Positions 25,846 to 35,429 of a stretch of 64,000 nucleotides of DNA are shown in pieces (within the stretch, counting starts at the first letter, position 1; each line of letters opens with the position of its first letter). Position numbers and translations under genes: made by a program. The DNA lies in contig DFGT01000007.1 in NCBI GenBank assembly GCA_002371265.1, forward strand, positions 6,107 to 70,106, in the 5' to 3' direction. The stretch is from Bacteroidales bacterium UBA3743. GTDB lineage: Bacteria > Bacteroidota > Bacteroidia > Bacteroidales > Paludibacteraceae. Under the pieces are notes generated by a model. The model ran no database searches and was not told where the DNA came from. It worked only from the letters and a program-made list of their open reading frames with translations.

Positions 25846-26535
25846 TTAGCTTGCAAGACGGAAGAATACTGGAAGCTGGAACTTCGAACGTACCTTTCTT
25901 CCCTGCTGCTCACCTGGAGACCATGCTGGCATAGACTTAACCACACGAACAGCCTCAGCGTCAAGTTTCTCGTGTACGCCACGGATAACCTCCACATTCT
26001 GGATTGTACCATCCTTGTTTACAACGAATGAAACGATAACACGGCCCTGGATACCTGCCTCCTGACAAGCTGCCGGATACTTGATGTTCTTCATCAGATA
26101 CTCCATCATAGCCTTCTGTCCGCCTGGGAATGCAGGAGCCTTCTCCACACGCATGAAGATTTCCTCCTCTTCTACCTCTTCTGGACCATTGTCTATAGGA
26201 GCAGCCTCAACAGCCTCACCTGTTTCCTCTGATGATTTAATCTCAATGTCCTTAGTCTCAACAGTGTTTTCTACCACCTTGATCTCTGGTGCGACTACTG
26301 GTGGTGGAGCTACTGCTGCAGGTGGTGGTGGTGGAACGTCTTTCTGGACAGTCACCTCCATCATCTCCTCCTCTTCAAAGATGGCCTGAGCATCCTGAGT
26401 TTCTATCTTCTTCACGTCTGTTGTTGTCCACTCAAAGAAGATGAAAAGGAAGCCCAAAGCAACAACGAGTCCCATCAAAAGAAAGTCTGACGACTTATTC
26501 TCTAGGCTCGCGCTAGCGGATTTTTTTACTTCCAT
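25846..26535 (-). CDS. TonB-family energy transducer (paralogue)
   Basis: 229 aa. The N-terminal 35 residues, including the membrane helix, and the C-terminal domain (GIQGRVIVSFVVNKDGTI, DAEAVRVVKSMPAWSPGEQQG) are nearly the same as in the TonB at 24321, while the linker differs: here it is glutamate-rich with a PPPPPAAVAPPP stretch. The two are separate transcripts, each with its own terminator. Confidence 0.92.
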   Translation of the reverse strand: MEVKKSASASLENKSSDFLLMGLVVALGFLFIFFEWTTTDVKKIETQDAQAIFEEEEMMEVTVQKDVPPPPPAAVAPPPVVAPEIKVVENTVETKDIEIKSSEETGEAVEAAPIDNGPEEVEEEEIFMRVEKAPAFPGGQKAMMEYLMKNIKYPAACQEAGIQGRVIVSFVVNKDGTIQNVEVIRGVHEKLDAEAVRVVKSMPAWSPGEQQGRKVRSKFQLPVFFRLAS

Positions 26536-26777
26536 ATTCTATTTATAAATTTCGTTAATATTCTACCTTTTGTACAAAGTCACGAGCAAAAATAATGAAT
26601 TATTTGCTTTATCGCTCATTTTACGCAAAGTTTTTTTAACAATCTGCCACAAATGACAAAGATTTCTTTTCTGCTTGTACTTAAATTATAAATTTGACTA
26701 TAGGCTCAAGGATTATAATGGCGTAACACACTTAACAATCCTCGACTCGATAGCCGAATATTTAATTTGACCAGCAG
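26536..26777. other. Intergenic stretch with a fragment of the MITE inner arm
   Basis: Around 26718-26738 the sequence CTTAACAATCCTCG matches the right inner arm of the MITE-like element. Otherwise nothing recognisable. Confidence 0.45.
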
Positions 26778-28829
26778 TTATTCCACGTTATTGTTCATCT
26801 TTGAATAACGTAGCATCTGCTCCGCATAGCCTTCTTTGTAGTCCACCTTCACGTCGACTACCTTTCCATCTTTCTCAACCAACCGATAAGTAGGGTTGAT
26901 GAAGCCTTTATATGGAGAGATATTAAGTTTCGCATATCTCTCCTTCACCTCTTTATGAAGTTCAGGATCAATATTTACACCATAATTCTCCACCAGTTTT
27001 CTTGCGGCCTCAAAATCTCCTTCCGACTTGATTCTCTGGATTTCTGCAAGCAAGTCGCCGAAAAGGGTTCTCAGTTTTTTGTAATCGTTGATTCTGACGT
27101 AGGTCTTCCCATCTCTTTTCTCCAATTCCACAACCTTGTCCGCGGCTCCTTTCTCATACACCCAGTGGGCAATCAACGCGCGATTACGCATGTGAGCCTC
27201 CTCTATCTGGTCGCCAAGGTTGATACGGACTAGCTGAGTCATCAGACCGTTCATCAGATATGTGTAGTACTCTGCTTTATAAGCGTCCTCTGTTGGCAAC
27301 AATCCCAACTCCACCATCTTCGGATCAGCTGAGTAATAAAGTCCGAACAAATCTGCTCTTGCCTCCTCTACCGTCGCCCCATACGCTTTCAACGCGTCTT
27401 GGCTCACACCAGGCAACAACTGTCCGCTTCCATGTCCTAAACACTCGTGCAGATCGGTGTGGATATTGTCGGTGATGTAACCGTATTTTTCAATCATCTC
27501 TCTGTCGGCATCACAGTCTACAAACTCTTCCTTGAAGCCGTTTCCTTTCGCAGCCTGATCATAAGCGTATGTGATGTTTTCGATTGTCACCGACTTAGAT
27601 CCGTAAGTTTCACGAATCCAATTGGCATTAGGGAGATTGATGCCGATTGGTGTAGCTGGATAGCAATCGCCAGCCAAAATCGCAGTTGTGATCACCTTTG
27701 CTGTCACTCCCTTGCACTCCTTCTTCTTGAATCTTGCGTCGACGGGAGAATTATCCTCAAACCATTGCGCGTTATCGCTCAGCACTTCAGTGCGTTTAGT
27801 CGCTTCCAAATTTTTGAAATTGACTATAGATTCCCAGCTTGCCTTCAAGCCAAGCGGATCTCCGTATGTCTCGATGAATCCGTTTACAAAATCGACTCTT
27901 GAGGTTGAGTCGGCAACCCAAGCGATACTGTATTCATCAAACTTCTTCAAATCTCCAGTATTGTAGAACTCGATCAAAAGCTCGATCACCTTTTTCTGCC
28001 TATCATTTTCGGCATACGGAAGGGCGTCCTTCAAATGTCCGACAATCTTGTCGATTGCCTTACCATACATTCCATCCGACTTCCAGACCTTCTCCACAAG
28101 TTTGCCTGCCTCATCTTTCGTCAACAAAGAATTCAAACCGTACGAGATTGGTGATTTGTCTGTAGTGTCACGCATGGCATCGTAGAATTTCTCCACCTCT
28201 GACTGAGTCACACCATCATAATAATGGTTGGCAGACGTGGCTATCAAATCCTGACCATCGGCCTGATTGACACGTTTCGCATACAAAGCGGGATCAAACA
28301 TCACGTCGACAAGCAAAGCCTTCTTTTCCGCAAGACTCTTGCCAGCCACATTAGCAAGCAATCCCGTCAACTTATCTTCTCCGATTTTCTCAAGACATCC
28401 GTTGAAGAAATCTTTTGAGAAATCCGGAAGGAATTTATCGCAAGAATAATGATGATGTATTCCGTTCGAGAACCACACACGTTTCAAATATTTCTCCAAT
28501 GCATCAAACTCCGACGAGTTTTCTGCACCAATTTTCTCAGTGTAAATGGTCTCCAATATGCGACGGATAGGCAGATTGAATTTACAATTCTGATCAAAAA
28601 GAATATCACGGCCCTCTTCCGCTGCGAGAGAAAGATGGTAGATCAGCAGTTTTTGATTCAAAGATAGAGATTCAAACTCTGGCACTTGATAGCGCAAAAT
28701 CTGAAGATCGTAGAATTTCTCCACGTCATATTTGAAATTCATTTCCATATCCGATAATTTGTTTTCCTCTTTATTTCCGCACGCTGTCAACATAGCGGAT
28801 GCGATTAAACTAAAAAATATTTTTTTCAT
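26778..28829 (-). CDS. Dipeptidyl peptidase III family (M49) lipoprotein
   Basis: 683 aa zinc exopeptidase that removes dipeptides from N-termini. The zinc motif is HECLGH, the Cys-containing variant known from Bacteroides DPP III, followed by the second glutamate motif VEEARADLFGL. The N-terminus (FSLIASAMLTACGNK) is a lipoprotein signal with Cys17, so the enzyme is probably membrane-anchored in the envelope. Length fits the family. Its ATG overlaps the stop of the preceding gene by one base. Confidence 0.92.
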   Translation of the reverse strand: MKKIFFSLIASAMLTACGNKEENKLSDMEMNFKYDVEKFYDLQILRYQVPEFESLSLNQKLLIYHLSLAAEEGRDILFDQNCKFNLPIRRILETIYTEKIGAENSSEFDALEKYLKRVWFSNGIHHHYSCDKFLPDFSKDFFNGCLEKIGEDKLTGLLANVAGKSLAEKKALLVDVMFDPALYAKRVNQADGQDLIATSANHYYDGVTQSEVEKFYDAMRDTTDKSPISYGLNSLLTKDEAGKLVEKVWKSDGMYGKAIDKIVGHLKDALPYAENDRQKKVIELLIEFYNTGDLKKFDEYSIAWVADSTSRVDFVNGFIETYGDPLGLKASWESIVNFKNLEATKRTEVLSDNAQWFEDNSPVDARFKKKECKGVTAKVITTAILAGDCYPATPIGINLPNANWIRETYGSKSVTIENITYAYDQAAKGNGFKEEFVDCDADREMIEKYGYITDNIHTDLHECLGHGSGQLLPGVSQDALKAYGATVEEARADLFGLYYSADPKMVELGLLPTEDAYKAEYYTYLMNGLMTQLVRINLGDQIEEAHMRNRALIAHWVYEKGAADKVVELEKRDGKTYVRINDYKKLRTLFGDLLAEIQRIKSEGDFEAARKLVENYGVNIDPELHKEVKERYAKLNISPYKGFINPTYRLVEKDGKVVDVKVDYKEGYAEQMLRYSKMNNNVE

Positions 28830-29641
28830 TACTCTTTATTTCTTACATCAACATTATCGTTGAAATACCATTTGCCTTCATGAAGATTATAAGTGTCGTA
28901 GGTGAAATCCGGTCCATAGTAAGATGGTATATCGGTGTACATCATACTTTCTGGCACGAGATGGTCGAACACAATCATTTTTGCCGCATCATCATAATTC
29001 AGCACAATCTTTCCCTCAGCATTATATTCGAAGACATGTCGGCTCCACGTCTGTCTGCCCTTTTTTTTCAGCACCTGCTTTCCAAACGACGGTCTGCCAG
29101 ACGCGTCCACACGAAGGACTTCTATCAGCTTATAGTGGGTGATCGACGAGAGTCCTGCCCAACCGAGCAGAATATAATAGTTGTCACGACGGTACTTCAC
29201 ATGGGCGATTTTATAGTAGAGAGCACCATACCAGTTATGACGCTGGATTCGTTCGGTTGGCTGAGGTAAGAAGGGAGCTTTTTTTATGGTAAGAGCCTCA
29301 ACGCGCGACCCTTTTCTCTGTTTTGTCTGAACAATCGAACTATAGTAATAACTCTTGTCGGAAAGTTGGAATGCCCATGAATATATGCACACCTTATTGT
29401 CGTCAGAAAGCACACGTCCCATCTCAGGATGGTTGAAAGACGGCGCGAAAGACTTTGTTTTTTTCAAGCTGTCAACCAATATTTTCTCCGCTTTTTTTGT
29501 CAGCGTCAGTTTCTGTGCATCAGCCAACGAATCTCCTTTCAACTGGATAAAAATATCATGCAGACTTTCCTGCCCCACGGCTGTGTGACAAAGAAACGTC
29601 AGAAATATTATAGTTAGCGATTTGCAAATCAAGTTCTTCAT
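28829..29641 (-). CDS. Secreted protein of unknown function, coupled to DPP III
   Basis: 270 aa with a cleavable signal peptide (cut after HTAVGQ, about residue 24). The mature part is beta-rich with many Tyr and Trp; conserved-looking stretches are NWYGALYYKI, YYILLGWAGLSS and NYDDAAKMIVFDHLVP. I do not recognise the family. The 1-bp overlap indicates it is co-translated with the M49 peptidase. Confidence 0.7.
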   Translation of the reverse strand: MKNLICKSLTIIFLTFLCHTAVGQESLHDIFIQLKGDSLADAQKLTLTKKAEKILVDSLKKTKSFAPSFNHPEMGRVLSDDNKVCIYSWAFQLSDKSYYYSSIVQTKQRKGSRVEALTIKKAPFLPQPTERIQRHNWYGALYYKIAHVKYRRDNYYILLGWAGLSSITHYKLIEVLRVDASGRPSFGKQVLKKKGRQTWSRHVFEYNAEGKIVLNYDDAAKMIVFDHLVPESMMYTDIPSYYGPDFTYDTYNLHEGKWYFNDNVDVRNKE

Positions 29642-29734
29642 TTTACGGATTTCTTAGATTAGTTCAACAATGTGCTCCATCATTCTCGTAAATGGACTCA
29701 CACCACACATCTCCACAATGTCAAGTATCAACAC

Positions 29735-29762
29735 AAAAGGCGGACCGTGAAGCCCACCTTTT
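29735..29762 (-). terminator. Probable terminator of the two-gene secreted-protein operon
   Basis: On the minus strand AAAAGGTGG pairs with CCGCCTTTT (one G-T wobble) around a 10-nt loop, 42 bp past the stop at 29804. Confidence 0.55.
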
Positions 29763-29803
29763 ATCCTTTTTTATATTTCACAGTGCATTACCACTGCAAA
29801 AGA

Positions 29804-30769
29804 CTATCGTTTGATAACAAGGTGACGAACAGAAGTTTCACCTGCACACTCAACAATCACCTGATAATCACCAGGAGCCAAATCCTTGACATTGATGTTG
29901 ATCTTTCCAGTCTGTGTCGACTGCTGAACCTCCTCAGCCACAACCTTACCAGAGCGAGCGACGATTGAGATGTTAGCTCTCGAACCTGTCTTATCGTCAA
30001 TATTCACATCAAAGTTGAACATTGTTGGGTTTGGCGACAAAGACACATTGTCTCTCCAATGCACGCTACCAGTAGCATAACTGAAGACGAAAGGAATACC
30101 ATAGTCCACATTCCAATTACCACTCTGATCCTGAGTACGGATATACAATGTGTGATTACCCTCTCTCATTGTTCCTGTGTTTATCTGGAAAGCCACATTA
30201 GAACCGAAATAAGAAGCAGGCTTACCGTTTCCTTCACCTGGATCCTTGTCGATATAAAACTCCGCACGTTTCACCTGACCTACAACAGGAAGGTAAACAT
30301 AAGGAGTGCTGAACGGAGAAGTCCATGTGTTTGAACTAGACAACGCTCTAGAAAACAGTTCATGGAAACCAGGCTTCAACTTAGACAAATCATTCTCGTT
30401 GATAGTGATTGCAGCAGTAGCGTCTACTGATGTCTCTACAAACTTACCCTTTCCCTCTCCTGGATCTACATCGAAGAAATACTCTGAACCTACGATCTCA
30501 GAACTTTTCTCAAACATAGTGACAGGTATAGCCACACAATGAGACCAACCGTCATAGTTCTTTCCTCTTACATATAGAGTATGGAAACCATTGTTCAAGT
30601 TTCTTACCTTTGCCTTGAATTTGATTGTTCCGTTAGTTGTGACACCAGCCTTGTAGCCCTTGCCGAAACCAGGATCCTCGTCAAAGAAATACTCTGTAGT
30701 GATAACCTCTGCAAAAGCGCTTGACATTGCAATCGCAACGGCATATATAGATGCGAAAATCTTCTTCAT
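29804..30769 (-). CDS. Secreted protein with three EYFFDxDPGxGKG repeats and a T9SS sorting domain
   Basis: 321 aa. Signal peptide about 1-20 (ending SAFAE). Three repeats of about 75 residues each open with a DPG motif: EYFFDEDPGFGKG, EYFFDVDPGEGKG and EFYIDKDPGEGNG, and each closes with an FHELF/FHTLY/NHTLYIR strand. The last 75 residues (SLSPNPTMFNFDV ... GDYQVIVECAG ... HLVIKR) form a type A T9SS sorting domain, so the protein is probably attached to the cell surface. Starts 3 bp after the beta-helix gene. Confidence 0.82.
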   Translation of the reverse strand: MKKIFASIYAVAIAMSSAFAEVITTEYFFDEDPGFGKGYKAGVTTNGTIKFKAKVRNLNNGFHTLYVRGKNYDGWSHCVAIPVTMFEKSSEIVGSEYFFDVDPGEGKGKFVETSVDATAAITINENDLSKLKPGFHELFSRALSSSNTWTSPFSTPYVYLPVVGQVKRAEFYIDKDPGEGNGKPASYFGSNVAFQINTGTMREGNHTLYIRTQDQSGNWNVDYGIPFVFSYATGSVHWRDNVSLSPNPTMFNFDVNIDDKTGSRANISIVARSGKVVAEEVQQSTQTGKININVKDLAPGDYQVIVECAGETSVRHLVIKR

Positions 30770-30771
30770 GA

Positions 30772-31731
30772 TTATTTCTCCATTTTATATTTGATTGTAA
30801 CCTCAAGACCCACACTCTGGTTTGCCTCGTTTGCTGCAACATAACTTTCAATCACAGGAGTATCCTGCAAACCACTTGTAACGTAAGGCATCGCACCTCC
30901 GTAAGCACCGAGCTGATCACCATCAGATGCCATATCGTAAAGCTTGCTTGTCTCCTTAATCTTATAATTGCAGTCTAATGAGAAATCTGGATTTGTCATC
31001 TCCGGACGGAAATCTCCATTGAAATTGTTCAAGAACGAACAAGTATTGGTTCTCGACTTCTTAAGGTCGTAATTCATCACATTCTCAATCAATGTGCAGA
31101 ATCTTAGGTTGTAGACACCACCGAATCTGTTGAACTTGCCAAACGTGTTGCGCTCGATACGAGCTCTTTCCATACTGCTCACAACACCGCAAATGATATT
31201 GTTTGAGATATTGACATTCTGTGGGAAGCCATTTCCCTGCACATTACCAACGATGAAGTTCTGACGGATGATACATCCGTTCACCGTGTCTGCCACCTCA
31301 ATCGCTGTCTGTGAACCTGCCAAAATCTGACATTTTGCAATTGTGCACTCGTTTCCAAAAATCTCAACATTGTTCAACAACAATCCTGAAAGTGTCACAT
31401 TATTGCTATAAATACGTAGCGGACTTGCTATGAAGCTCTCTCCCGTAGTGTAGTTCACAACCTTATTTTCCTTATATAAATATCCGGGACCTATGATTGT
31501 TATTGGCTTTGTGATTCTGATTGGATCAAAACCATATGCATCACCAGGACCATACTCCGTACCTGACGCTTCCAGATAAATTGTGTCTCCAGCGGCACAA
31601 TCCATTAATGCATTTTCCAGTGAGCTGTATTCCGCATTCACCTCAGGAGCATTACATACTCGCTTGACTCTTGCATGCGACACCATCGTTAGCAAGAAGG
31701 ACCCAACTATTAATAATACTAATTTCTTCAT
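30772..31731 (-). CDS. Secreted right-handed beta-helix protein
   Basis: About 319 aa from the ATG at 31731; the longer frame begins at a TTG without support. Signal peptide MKKLVLLIVGSFLLTMVSHA. The N-terminal region reads like the start of a pectate-lyase-type repeat protein (SSLENALMDCAAGDTIYLE, then PITIIGPGYL), followed by NNVTLSGLLL, NNVEIFGNEC and NVNISNNIICG rungs. No catalytic residues are evident. Same operon as the DPG-repeat protein. Confidence 0.75.
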   Translation of the reverse strand: MKKLVLLIVGSFLLTMVSHARVKRVCNAPEVNAEYSSLENALMDCAAGDTIYLEASGTEYGPGDAYGFDPIRITKPITIIGPGYLYKENKVVNYTTGESFIASPLRIYSNNVTLSGLLLNNVEIFGNECTIAKCQILAGSQTAIEVADTVNGCIIRQNFIVGNVQGNGFPQNVNISNNIICGVVSSMERARIERNTFGKFNRFGGVYNLRFCTLIENVMNYDLKKSRTNTCSFLNNFNGDFRPEMTNPDFSLDCNYKIKETSKLYDMASDGDQLGAYGGAMPYVTSGLQDTPVIESYVAANEANQSVGLEVTIKYKMEK

Positions 31732-31838
31732 TACTATATCTCGTTTTGCCAATATACGTGCAAATATGCATAAAAATTGTCACATTTCTATATCTTTTCT
31801 AAAGAAATATATTAACAATTCTATGTTTTTTACTTATT

Positions 31839-32810
31839 TTATTCGTAATAATAGCTGAAAATCACCACAAACGCAATCATTAAAGCAACAATCGCATAAA
31901 TCATACCTGTGCAAATCATGTAATCCAGCCGTATTTTGCTCTTTTTGAGTTGGAAACACAACCCTATAGCGACCGGTGCTATCGTAAACAGAAAATAATT
32001 GGTTGCCATAGACGAGAGGTATGCCGTCGACTCCAACGCGACCTTTCCACATCCAACCATCGCTAAAAGGATTACGATGTAACAAACTGCCTTGGCGACC
32101 GTATGTCCGTATACAATAGGTAGTGAGTGGCACTCCATTTCTCTCTCCCCTTTTTCCTCTATCATCGCTCTGATGATGTCTATGACGATCACCCATGCTG
32201 CCAGCAAAACTCCAAATATCACCGCTTTCGACAGCACATTATTCAGGAAGGCTGACAATGCCACCATCTTCTCCTGATCAATCTGCAACGACATTTCATG
32301 CATAAGCATAAACCAATTATTGTACATGCATACAATCATTGGAATCATAGCCACTGCGACCGCAAGCAACAGGCTTCCCCAACATGTTCGTTTGTAACTT
32401 GACGAGTAAAACCACAGCAGTCCGATCACCGCCACAAAAATGAAGAAATAATCGAAACACGACGCAATATAACTTAACACTCCTGCACAGACTACAGCAA
32501 TCGACGTCGCTCCTATATAAAGATTGAAAATGGTATCACGAGAGACAAACAGATCGACAACTCGTGTGATTGGACGGTTGATCCTATCTATCTTGACATC
32601 AAAATAATCATTTACCCAAAATCCTCCCAATGCGATAAACACCGTAGCGACGAGGCATAATGTCAACGGGATTGTCCCCATCTGCACCTCTCCATCTGCA
32701 TGCATTATCATCGGCTCAACAATGCAATAATGAGTCGTAAGTTGTATTGCCACAACTAGGATAAGAAGTGGCAGGCGAGTCAATTTTATTATGTTTGTCA
32801 AAGTTTTCAT
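31839..32810 (-). CDS. UbiA-family prenyltransferase
   Basis: 323 aa, about nine membrane helices. The first Asp-rich motif is NDYFDVKIDRINRP (about residues 67-80), the Mg2+-prenyl-diphosphate site; the second motif is reduced to DIIRAMIEEKGERE (about 209-222), which fits the divergent subgroup in Bacteroidota. Acceptor unknown. It begins 1 bp after the antiporter gene, so it belongs to the same minus-strand operon. Confidence 0.85.
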   Translation of the reverse strand: MKTLTNIIKLTRLPLLILVVAIQLTTHYCIVEPMIMHADGEVQMGTIPLTLCLVATVFIALGGFWVNDYFDVKIDRINRPITRVVDLFVSRDTIFNLYIGATSIAVVCAGVLSYIASCFDYFFIFVAVIGLLWFYSSSYKRTCWGSLLLAVAVAMIPMIVCMYNNWFMLMHEMSLQIDQEKMVALSAFLNNVLSKAVIFGVLLAAWVIVIDIIRAMIEEKGEREMECHSLPIVYGHTVAKAVCYIVILLAMVGCGKVALESTAYLSSMATNYFLFTIAPVAIGLCFQLKKSKIRLDYMICTGMIYAIVALMIAFVVIFSYYYE

Positions 32811-32811
32811 G

Positions 32812-33780
32812 TCAGAACAAATCTTTCACAATATTATAAGCCATGTACGACAAATAGATTCCTACAAGGACCAAGCCTTCCCAACGCTCAACCTTCTTGC
32901 CAGTGATACAGAAAATGTATGCCAATATACATACACCAACGTTGATTCCACAATCAAGCAGAGTTGCGTTTATATTCGCGTCTCCAATAGAGATAGGAGA
33001 AATCAAGCCCGAAATTCCTAAAATACATAGGATATTGAAAATGTTGGATCCGATCACGTTTCCCATAGCCATATCATTCTGTCCTTTCTTCGACGCAGTG
33101 TACGAAGTGACAAGTTCTGGCAATGATGTTCCGATCGCACATATTGTAAATCCTATCAGTTTTTCACTCATTCCAATTGCACCGCCAAGATATTTGGCAG
33201 ACTCTACAACCAAGTCGCCACCTAACACAATAGCCGCGCAGCCGCCAACAATGTAGAGTGCACATTTCCACGCCACAAACTCCTGAGTATCTTCCTCCTG
33301 AGTATCTGCCAGCTCTGGATGTTTCTTAGTGTCGACAATCGTCCAAGTCATATATCCGACTAAGCAGCAAAACAATATCAGTGCTTCAAATCTGCTGATG
33401 TCAGAATCAGACATCAAGAATACTGACAAAAGTGTGATAGCGGCAATCGACACCGGATAATCACGACGCAACAGATTCTTTGTGACTGGTATAGGGTTGA
33501 TTACAGCACATACTCCAAGTACGACCATAAGATTGAAAAAGTTGGAACCCAACACATTTCCGATCGCCAACGAGTTGGCCCCCGAAACAGAGGCTGTGAC
33601 GCTCACCGCAAGTTCTGGAGCACTTGTGCCAAACGCACAAATCGTCAATCCGATAACGAAAGACGGGATATTAAACCGTTTAGCCAGTTTCGACGCACCG
33701 TCTACAAAAAAATCTGCACCATAAATAAGTACAACAAATCCCACGATAAGTAGGGCCAATTTCAAAATCACTGTAATCAT
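32812..33780 (-). CDS. Calcium/sodium antiporter (CaCA family), copy 2
   Basis: About 322 aa from the ATG at 33780; the longer frame begins at a TTG. Ten membrane helices in two inverted halves, each with its alpha-repeat signature: SFVIGLTICAFGTSAPELAV in the first half and FTICAIGTSLPELVTSYTAS in the second. The SAPE and SLPE acidic residues coordinate the ion. Nearly identical to the gene at 33920-34887. Confidence 0.9.
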   Translation of the reverse strand: MITVILKLALLIVGFVVLIYGADFFVDGASKLAKRFNIPSFVIGLTICAFGTSAPELAVSVTASVSGANSLAIGNVLGSNFFNLMVVLGVCAVINPIPVTKNLLRRDYPVSIAAITLLSVFLMSDSDISRFEALILFCCLVGYMTWTIVDTKKHPELADTQEEDTQEFVAWKCALYIVGGCAAIVLGGDLVVESAKYLGGAIGMSEKLIGFTICAIGTSLPELVTSYTASKKGQNDMAMGNVIGSNIFNILCILGISGLISPISIGDANINATLLDCGINVGVCILAYIFCITGKKVERWEGLVLVGIYLSYMAYNIVKDLF

Positions 33781-33919
33781 ATCACCAACCAAAAGCTATT
33801 TTATCTCTTTTACATTTTGCCTTAATAATCTCCATAATGTCATCGCCCACTACCTCAACAGCCGAATGATTATTCACTTTCAAAAAATCCCGGCATTATA
33901 CTTGTCAAAGGTTTTCATG

Positions 33920-34887
33920 TCAGGACAAATCTTTCATTATATTATAAACCATGTATGCCATATAGATGCTGACAAGACCAACTCCTTCCCAACGATCAAC
34001 TTTTTTACCTGTTATACAGAAGACGTAGGCTAAAATACATACTCCCACGTTGATTCCACAATCAAGCAAAGTTGAGTTTAAGTTTGCCTCGCTGATGGAT
34101 ATTGGCGAGATCAGACCAGAAATTCCTAGAATACCAAAGATATTGAAAATGTTCGAACCGATCACGTTACCCATCGCCATATCATTCTGTCCTTTCTTCG
34201 ACGCAGTGTACGAAGTGACAAGTTCTGGCAATGATGTTCCGATCGCACAGATCGTGAATCCTATCAGTTTTTCACTCATTCCAATTGCGCCGCCAAGATA
34301 TTTTGCCGACTCCACAACCAAGTCACCACCGAGCACAATCGCCGCACAGCCACCAACGATGTAGAGCGCGCATTTCCACGCCGCAAACTTCTGACTGTTT
34401 TCCTCCTGAGTATCTGCCAGCTCTGGATGTTTCTTGGTGTCTAAAATCGTCCAAATCATATATCCGACCAAACAGCAGAATAATACGAGTGCCTCTAAAC
34501 GACTCACGTCCGAACCTGACATCAAGAATACAGACAACAATGTTATCGCTGCTATTGACACCGGATAATCACGTCGCAGCAGATTCTTTGTCACAGGGAT
34601 AGGATTAAGAATTGAGCAAACTCCAAGCACAAACATCAAATTGAAAAAATTTGATCCCACCACATTAGCAATAGCCAACTCGTTCGCTCCAGTCACGGAG
34701 GCTGTGACACTCACGGCAAGTTCGGGAGCACTTGTGCCGAACGCACAAATTGTCAATCCGATAACGAAAGACGGGATGTTGAATCGTTTTGCTAACTTAG
34801 ACGATCCGTCTACAAAAAAATCTGCACCATAAATAAGCACAACAAAGCCTACAATAAGCAGAGCCAATTTTAAAATCATCATCATCA
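33920..34887 (-). CDS. Calcium/sodium antiporter (CaCA family), copy 1
   Basis: About 322 aa from the first of four consecutive ATGs that align with copy 2; a longer frame from 34933 would overlap the phosphatase gene. Same ion-binding motifs (TSAPELAV and TSLPELVTS). Protein identity with copy 2 is very high over the whole length. The two copies are separated by a 139-bp spacer. Confidence 0.9.
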
Positions 34888-34907
34888 TATCATCAAAAGC
34901 TAAATTA

Positions 34908-35429
34908 TCACCAACCAAATGCTGTTTTATCATCCATCCATTTGCCCTGTGCCTTCATCACCTGCTCGATCACGTCACGTCCGCAACCTTCACCTGCTTT
35001 TTTGTCTGACACATAACAACTTATATCTTTTATCTCCGGAGATGCGTCTGCAGGACAACATGGAAACCCACACACTTTCATCACCTCATAATCGGGAATG
35101 TCGTCGCCCATATATACGACTTCATCTGCCGAAAGCTTGTTTTTTTCAAGAAAATCACGGAAATCATGGATTTTCACCGCAGATGCCATATATACGTCTT
35201 TTATTCCCAGTCCGACGAATCTCTTTCTCACCGCCTCTGTCTTGCCACCTGTGATAATTGCAAGAGTATAGCCCTTCTTTGCGGCATACTGCATAGCATA
35301 TCCATCCTTGATGTTCACCATACGCATAGGCTCCCCATTGGGGTGGAGAGGCACAGTGTTGGCGGACAAAACTCCGTCGACATCAAAAACAAATGCCTTT
35401 ATTTTGTTAAGATTTTCTTTGAAATTCAT
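34908..35429 (-). CDS. kdsC: KdsC-like HAD phosphatase (3-deoxy-manno-octulosonate 8-phosphate phosphatase)
   Basis: About 173 aa from the ATG at 35429. C0-type HAD fold: nucleophile DVDGVL (about residues 15-20), TGGKTEAVRKRF as the second motif, Lys in the ASAVKIHDF region and the acidic MGDDIPD. Matches KdsC of the Kdo branch of lipopolysaccharide synthesis. It overlaps the end of the DUF2520 gene by about 23 bp. Confidence 0.82.
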   Translation of the reverse strand: MNFKENLNKIKAFVFDVDGVLSANTVPLHPNGEPMRMVNIKDGYAMQYAAKKGYTLAIITGGKTEAVRKRFVGLGIKDVYMASAVKIHDFRDFLEKNKLSADEVVYMGDDIPDYEVMKVCGFPCCPADASPEIKDISCYVSDKKAGEGCGRDVIEQVMKAQGKWMDDKTAFGW

